A stretch of DNA of 27,631 nucleotides from Atopobium sp. ICM42b (GTDB lineage: Bacteria; Actinomycetota; Coriobacteriia; Coriobacteriales; Atopobiaceae), in assembly GCA_000564995.1 (NCBI GenBank), contig JDFH01000025.1, positions 1 through 27,631 on the forward strand, read 5' to 3'. This document shows, in pieces, positions 23,770-27,631 of this stretch (the first letter of the stretch is position 1; each line of letters begins with the position of its first letter). Under the pieces are notes generated by a model. It was not told where the DNA came from. It saw only the letters and a program-made list of their open reading frames with translations, and searched no databases. Position numbers and translations under genes: made by a program.

Positions 23770-25239
23770 ATGGCTGATCAGACCGTAAATCCACAGTGGG
23801 CAAACGAGGAAACCGCTGCATTTAGTGCAGACCGTGCTAACCGCGTTGCTCGCAACTCCGTAACCTCTATGGGCGTTTCCGCAGCTGCTCGCGACATCAC
23901 CACCATGCGCACCTACGCTGACACCTACGGTGTTGCTGTTGCAAAGACGGGCGACGTCACCAACCAGCGTCAGAGCGGTCGCTGCTGGATGTTCTCTTCT
24001 TTCAATGTGCTTCGCCAGGAGGCAATCAAGAAGCTTGACGTTGATACCTTTGAGTTCAGCCAGGCATATGGCATGTTCTACGACAAGCTTGAGAAGGCAA
24101 ACTCTGCACTTGAGTACATCATTCAGACTGCTGACCAGCCAACCGATTCTCGTGTTGTCAACACACTTCTGACCGAGGGCATTGGCGATGGCGGCTACTA
24201 CTCATTTGCTATGAGCTTGGTTGAGAAGTACGGCCTGGTTCCTAAGGACGCCATGCCAGAGACTGCTTGCTCCAAGAACTCTACACAGATGGATGAGCGC
24301 ATTGACCGCCTGTTCAGAAAGAGTGCTGGCGAGCTTCGCGCAGCATACGCAGCTGGCAAGTCTCAAGACGAGCTTCGTGCGCTTAAGCAGGAGCAGCTCA
24401 AGGGCTTCCACCAGATTCTGTCCGTCTGCCTCGGCGAGCCACCTCTGACCTTTGATTTTGAGTGCAAGGTTGGCAAAAACGCACAGGTAGATAAGGCAAA
24501 GCTTTCTCCTGTTGAGCCAAGCAAGGCTTCTGACAACAAGGACAAAAAGGACGGCGAGAAGGACGAGGAGGGCACTCAGATTCTTCGCGACTTTGGCATT
24601 ACTCCTCTTGAGTTTGCTGAGCGCTATTGTGGCGTTGATCCTCGTGGCTTTGTCCAGCTCATTTCTGTCCCAAGCAAGAAGTATCCTTACGGCAAGGTAT
24701 ATCACCCAACCTTCATCGATACCGTTTTAGGCGGCATTAAGACTCGCTTCTTAAACGTTGAGCCAGAGGTTCTTGAGGCAGCTACCATTGCTTCTTTGAA
24801 GGATGGCAACCCTGTCTGCATGGCCTGCGACGTTATGCAGGAGTTCCCTCGCCACAATGAGGACTTCAACTACGTCCTCTCAACCGACACCATGGATTAC
24901 AACGGCCTCTTTGGCGTTGATTTTGACATGGATCGCGCCTCAATGATTGAGAACTATGAGACTTCCCTTACCCACGCAATGACCTTCCAGGGTGTTGAGC
25001 TTGATAAGGACGGCAAGGCTAAGCAGTGGCGCATTGAGAACAGCTGGGGTAAGGACTCCGGTAAGGACGGCTACCTCATCATGAGCGCAGACTGGTTCCG
25101 CCTCTACGGTGGCGAGGCTGATGTTCGTCGTCAGTACGTTCCAGAGGACCTGCTCAAGGTTTGGGACGAGGGCGAAGATGTCCAGATTGATTTCTGGGAG
25201 AACCTTGGCTACTCCCTTGGTGGCCGTAACCGCAAGTAA
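23770..25239 (+). CDS. Aminopeptidase C paralogue with divergent C-terminal tail
   Basis: This second C1B peptidase (489 residues) has the catalytic residues C72 (RQSGRCWMF), H402 (LTHAMTFQGV) and N424 (IENSWGKD), all intact. It differs from the upstream copy in two ways. A Lys/Asp/Glu-rich insertion lies at about residues 235-272 (with SDNKDKKDGEKDEEG). The C terminus (FWENLGYSLGGRNRK) lacks the PWDPMG.LA tail that closes the cleft in relatives, so substrate choice or exo/endo behaviour may differ. AAAGGAG precedes the ATG. Codon use is strongly biased as in its neighbour. Transcription must pass the hairpin at 23707-23742 or start within the short gap. Confidence 0.93.
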   Translation: MADQTVNPQWANEETAAFSADRANRVARNSVTSMGVSAAARDITTMRTYADTYGVAVAKTGDVTNQRQSGRCWMFSSFNVLRQEAIKKLDVDTFEFSQAYGMFYDKLEKANSALEYIIQTADQPTDSRVVNTLLTEGIGDGGYYSFAMSLVEKYGLVPKDAMPETACSKNSTQMDERIDRLFRKSAGELRAAYAAGKSQDELRALKQEQLKGFHQILSVCLGEPPLTFDFECKVGKNAQVDKAKLSPVEPSKASDNKDKKDGEKDEEGTQILRDFGITPLEFAERYCGVDPRGFVQLISVPSKKYPYGKVYHPTFIDTVLGGIKTRFLNVEPEVLEAATIASLKDGNPVCMACDVMQEFPRHNEDFNYVLSTDTMDYNGLFGVDFDMDRASMIENYETSLTHAMTFQGVELDKDGKAKQWRIENSWGKDSGKDGYLIMSADWFRLYGGEADVRRQYVPEDLLKVWDEGEDVQIDFWENLGYSLGGRNRK

Positions 25240-25278
25240 GGTACGCCACGCTAGATAAATATTATTTCCTTAAGGATA

Positions 25279-25316
25279 ATGAGTTGATGCAACTATTTGC
25301 ATCAACTCATTTTTTA
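25279..25316 (+). terminator. Intrinsic terminator after the second pepC gene
   Basis: ATGAGTTGATGCAA (25279-25292) and TTGCATCAACTCAT (25297-25310) form a perfect 14-bp stem with a CTAT loop, followed by a run of Ts. Confidence 0.9.
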
Positions 25317-25344
25317 TGTTAAAATGTTAATAAAGGAGGTTCCA

Positions 25345-25524
25345 ATGAAACTAACATCAAAAAAATATTGGATTACTCGTCTTCCTACACTCATCCTATT
25401 CTTGATATTTACTTTTCTTAGAAGCGCAGGAATATTACCTGATGATGGCTATACAGTTACGGTGGTTCTATTGTTTCTCATCTTTTGGTATTTCGATGCA
25501 AAGGTACAGCAAAATAAGAGGTAA
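25345..25524 (+). CDS. Small hydrophobic membrane protein, 59 residues
   Basis: I do not recognise a family. A strong Shine-Dalgarno (AAAGGAGGT, ending at 25340) precedes the ATG. The protein has a basic start (MKLTSKKYW), a first hydrophobic segment at about residues 14-30 (TLILFLIFTFL), a short loop with LPDDGYT, a second segment at about 35-50 (TVVLLFLIFWYF) and a charged end (DAKVQQNKR). This predicts a two-pass hairpin in the membrane with both ends inside. It stands alone between two terminators. A longer frame from 25297 starts inside the upstream terminator and is rejected. No clear promoter is seen in the 30-base gap before its ribosome binding site. Confidence 0.75.
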   Translation: MKLTSKKYWITRLPTLILFLIFTFLRSAGILPDDGYTVTVVLLFLIFWYFDAKVQQNKR

Positions 25525-25534
25525 TACTTGATGT

Positions 25535-25574
25535 AAAAAATAATGAGGCGCTTAACTGCGTCTCATTATTTTTT
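25535..25574. terminator. Bidirectional intrinsic terminator
   Basis: AAAAAATAATGAGGCG (25535-25550) and CGTCTCATTATTTTTT (25559-25574) pair over 16 positions with one G-T pair and an 8-base loop. It serves the small membrane protein gene and, from the other strand, the YigZ-family gene ending at 25579. Confidence 0.9.
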
Positions 25575-25578
25575 ACCA

Positions 25579-26220
25579 CTAGAACAGATCAAAACGCGCC
25601 GCGAAGACCTCGGCTGTAATCTTTCCAGCGCTGAGCTCTGTCAACGCGGCCGTAAACGCCGCTTCTTCTCCACACCTAAAGTCTATGGCGAGAAAAACGT
25701 CCGCTCCAAACTCTGCTGTTATAATCTTGCCGCCGGTATCTGAGACCAGGCGCTGAATCTGCTCATACAGGTTATACGGGGCCGACAACTCCACCCTCAC
25801 AACCTGCAGCATTTCCTGAACAGCAGATGCTTCCTCAGCAGCAGCCAAAGCCTCCTGAGTTGCCGCCGTATACGCACGAACAAGTCCACCAGGCCCTAAA
25901 AGCGTTCCGCCAAAGTAGCGCGTGACAACGCAGCAGACGTTCTTAAGTCCCGCTCCGCGCAATACCTCCAGCACAGGCATTCCCGCCGTTCTGGAAGGCT
26001 CTCCGTCGTCGGAAGCACGCTCTGTACCATCCTCCAGAATCCACGCGGGAACGTTATGGCGGGCGTTGTAGTGCTTCGCTCTGACCCTGGCGAGAAACTC
26101 TTGCGCTTCTGACTCTGTTTCTACATGACAAAGCTGGGCTATGAAGCGGCTTTTCCTGTCTTCAAAAAGACCTTCCGCAACAAAGTCCAGCTTGAGTGTC
26201 TTGTAGGATGTGTCAGACAT
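25579..26220 (-). CDS. YigZ/IMPACT family protein (UPF0029)
   Basis: The 213-residue cytosolic protein contains the family's conserved N-terminal core: KSRFIAQ, then HYNARHNVPAWIL, the signature SDDGEPSRTAGMPVL and the segment VVTRYFGGTLLGPGGLVRAY. The C-terminal third is the DUF1949-type ferredoxin-like domain. Bacterial members are linked to translation or proline-peptide turnover by context only; the biochemical role is not settled. It begins 21 bases after the EIIA gene with no strong ribosome binding site, so it is probably co-transcribed with it and translated by coupling. The terminator at 25535-25574 follows directly. Confidence 0.92.
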   Translation of the reverse strand: MSDTSYKTLKLDFVAEGLFEDRKSRFIAQLCHVETESEAQEFLARVRAKHYNARHNVPAWILEDGTERASDDGEPSRTAGMPVLEVLRGAGLKNVCCVVTRYFGGTLLGPGGLVRAYTAATQEALAAAEEASAVQEMLQVVRVELSAPYNLYEQIQRLVSDTGGKIITAEFGADVFLAIDFRCGEEAAFTAALTELSAGKITAEVFAARFDLF

Positions 26221-26241
26221 GGAGCAACTGCAGCGCCGCAG

Positions 26242-26772
26242 TTATGCGAGCACACAGACCTTCTCGCCAGCAGAAACCAGCTGGTCTGCAGAGGCAAGAA
26301 TCTCTACATTGCTGTACTCGCTAGAGTTAGTAATAGCAAGAATGACTACTTCAGGATGACCCGCATCCTTAACCTTATCCAGGTCAAACGTCATGAGTGG
26401 CTGACCAACCTCAACGCGCTGATCCTGCTCGACAAGAGCAGTGAAGCCGTCACCCTTCATCTCAACGGTATCAACGCCCACGTGAATCAAGACCTCTTCT
26501 CCAGAATCGGCCGTGATGCCAAATGCGTGAACAGTTGGAGTAGTTGCGGTAATAGTGCCCGAGACTGGCGCGTACACAACGCCCTCAGAAGGCCAAATAC
26601 CCAGACCCTGACCAAGCATGCCACCTGCAAAAACAGGATCAGGAACGTTCTCTAGCGCAACAACTTTTCCGCTTGCTGGTGCATAAATTGTTTTAGCAGT
26701 GTAATCAGAAACAACAAGAGCCTCTGGCGCAGCGGTCTTGGAAGATTTCTTGAAAAGATCAAAGAGTCCCAT
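26242..26772 (-). CDS. crr: PTS glucose-type EIIA component
   Basis: This 176-residue phosphocarrier accepts phosphate from HPr and passes it to EIIB of sugar permeases. It has the all-beta EIIA-Glc fold. The phosphorylated His is H97 in VLIHVGVDTVEMKGDGF and the second active-site His is H82 in TPTVHAFGI. The pattern APASGKVVALENVPDPVFAGGMLG is also typical. The protein is free-standing, not fused to EIIBC, so it may serve several permeases and could have regulatory roles. The ATG at 26772 has AAGGA about 7 bases upstream; a longer frame adds 18 residues not found in the family. The YigZ gene follows 21 bases downstream. Confidence 0.93.
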   Translation of the reverse strand: MGLFDLFKKSSKTAAPEALVVSDYTAKTIYAPASGKVVALENVPDPVFAGGMLGQGLGIWPSEGVVYAPVSGTITATTPTVHAFGITADSGEEVLIHVGVDTVEMKGDGFTALVEQDQRVEVGQPLMTFDLDKVKDAGHPEVVILAITNSSEYSNVEILASADQLVSAGEKVCVLA

Positions 26773-26968
26773 GGTAGTCCTTTCGTGTTTAAGCCTCTTT
26801 ATCATAGCAGCATTCAAAGTGGCCACCGTTGCTTTTCATGAACACAGCGTGCCAAATTACGCCCCTCTCCGCCTCGCCTCGCTGGACATACGGCGAAAAA
26901 CCCGCGCCCTTGCAACATCTCATTTACTTGGAGATTGTTTGACTTCAGGACTTCTGAGCTTATGAACG

Positions 26969-26977
26969 TGATACAAT
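26969..26977 (+). promoter_or_regulatory. Extended -10 promoter of the RNase P RNA gene
   Basis: TGATACAAT is an extended -10 element (TG-N-TACAAT) ending 8 bases before the first base of the P1 helix, the right distance for transcription to start at 26984-26986. The -35 region 17 bases upstream is weak. Confidence 0.6.
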
Positions 26978-26985
26978 CGCCCATG

Positions 26986-27351
26986 CAAAGTGGACCAGAC
27001 AACCGCGGAGTACCCGTCCAGCTAAGTGGAAGGGCGCTATGAGGAAAGTCCGGGCTCCACAGGGCAGGATGCTGGCTAACGGCCAGGCGGGGTGACCCGA
27101 CGGAAAGTGCCGCAGAAAAGAAGACTCTCACCTGCGCATTCGCGTAAAGAGAAAAGCTGAAACGGTAGTGTAAGAGACTACCAGCATGCTGGCAACAGCG
27201 TGGCTTGGTAAACCCCATCCGGAGCAAACGCAAATAGGAGCGCTATGGTGTGGCCCGCACTGCGCTCGGGTTGCGCGCTAGAGACCAGTAGCAATGCTGG
27301 TAGTAGATAAATGGTTGTCCGCGACAGAACCCGGCTTATACGTCCACTTTG
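26986..27351 (+). ncRNA. rnpB: RNase P RNA, bacterial class A
   Basis: This is the catalytic RNA that trims tRNA 5' leaders together with the RnpA protein. P1 is formed by CAAAGTGGAC (26986-26995) and GTCCACTTTG (27342-27351). The conserved 5' P4 strand GAGGAAAGTCCGGGCTCC is at 27041-27058 and the 3' partner ACAGAACCCGGCTTATA at 27324-27340. The GGTAAACCCC segment of P15, which binds the tRNA CCA end, and the following GGAGCAAACGCAAATAGG are also present near 27207-27238. About 366 nucleotides, a usual length. Both ends and the core are intact. Confidence 0.97.
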
Positions 27352-27364
27352 CCTACTGAATGCA

Positions 27365-27395
27365 AATCCCCCGCGCGTTTTCTGTGCGGGGGATT
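27365..27395 (+). terminator. Hairpin after the RNase P RNA, probable terminator
   Basis: AATCCCCCGC (27365-27374) and GCGGGGGATT (27386-27395) form a strong 10-bp GC-rich stem with an 11-base loop. The T-tract is weak (ATGATTCTG), so termination is likely but not canonical. Confidence 0.65.
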
Positions 27396-27631
27396 ATGAT
27401 TCTGCAGCGTGTTAGCGTCGGCTTTTAGGCCTGGCCCACAAAATAGCGCAGCTTTGGTAGGTTCTGCCGAAGAATCGACATGTTCCTAATCAAGATAGCT
27501 AGGCAGTTAGGTGGTCGCACTACCTGATATGCATTTCTATGCATAAACTTAACCTAATATGCTATAAAATGAATAGCGTCATATAAAATATTTAACTATA
27601 GGTAAATTTCGCACCTAAGGAACACACTTAA
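27396..27631. other. Intergenic region without a recognised gene
   Basis: No open frame or RNA family is recognised. A small hairpin AGGTGGT-CGC-ACTACCT lies at about 27509-27526, and an ATGCAT repeat pair at 27529-27544. From 27540 the sequence becomes very AT-rich, with TATAAA at 27563-27568 and TTAACTATA at 27592-27600; the latter matches the half-palindrome upstream of the TPR gene. It is probably the leader or promoter of a gene beyond the window edge. Confidence 0.4.

Noticed and set aside
26814..27233. 139-codon minus-strand open frame over the RNase P RNA gene
   Set aside because: It covers conserved RNase P RNA core sequence; the translation has no protein features.
1..27631. CRISPR arrays, tRNA genes, prophage or toxin-antitoxin modules
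   Set aside because: No regularly spaced direct repeats, tRNA T-loop signatures, integrases or paired small genes of that kind were found on reading both strands.

Overview
The window looks like chromosomal DNA from a Coriobacteriia member of the Atopobiaceae, probably Lancefieldella/Atopobium or a close relative. The reasons are moderate GC (about 45% by eye), Gram-positive ribosome binding sites (AGGAGG), a LexA box of the GAAC-N4-GTTC type, several secreted proteins with aromatic/glycine cell-wall-binding repeats, tandem C1B aminopeptidases, and a single actinobacterial-type DnaE. The species call is an inference from gene content, not from a search.

Layout. 1-992: a HAD hydrolase (minus) behind a large hairpin. 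995-3262: an orphan TPR-type protein. 3315-4855: a complete IS3-family (IS150-like) element that sits in the loop of a bidirectional terminator separating the TPR gene from the next gene. 4893-7559 (minus): a secreted amidase/glucosaminidase with cell-wall repeats. 7673-8335: a second HAD phosphatase, convergent with a cold-shock protein gene (8423-8626, minus). 8972-13024: a tandem pair of secreted repeat proteins, the second ending in an L,D-transpeptidase domain. 13106-17564 (minus): ruvC-ruvA-ruvB plus a small unknown gene, behind a LexA-box promoter, and upstream of them a NAD-synthetase-like protein that has lost the signature residues of both active sites. 17696-22007 (minus): a superoxide-reductase-like gene and dnaE. 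22336-25239: two adjacent PepC-type aminopeptidase genes with strong codon bias. 25345-25524: a small membrane protein enclosed by two terminators. 25579-26772 (minus): a YigZ/IMPACT protein and a glucose-type EIIA. 26986-27351: RNase P RNA.

How the parts fit. The amidase, the repeat protein and the L,D-transpeptidase share the same roughly 66-residue repeat modules and form a cell-wall remodelling neighbourhood. RuvC, RuvA and RuvB form a translationally coupled Holliday-junction operon that should respond to DNA damage. The two PepC proteins point to a peptide-based nutrition.

Most unusual observations: (i) the 9-mer TGGCGAGAA occurs nine times by eye on the two strands, against about 0.2 expected by chance, with one inverted pair forming a terminator stem, a pattern reminiscent of DNA-uptake signal sequences; (ii) the double-degenerate NadE-like pseudoenzyme; (iii) the IS element placed exactly in a terminator loop with a 3-bp target duplication, its own ribosome binding site locked in a terminal hairpin. 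No tRNA, rRNA 16S/23S/5S, CRISPR array, prophage or conjugative module was seen.
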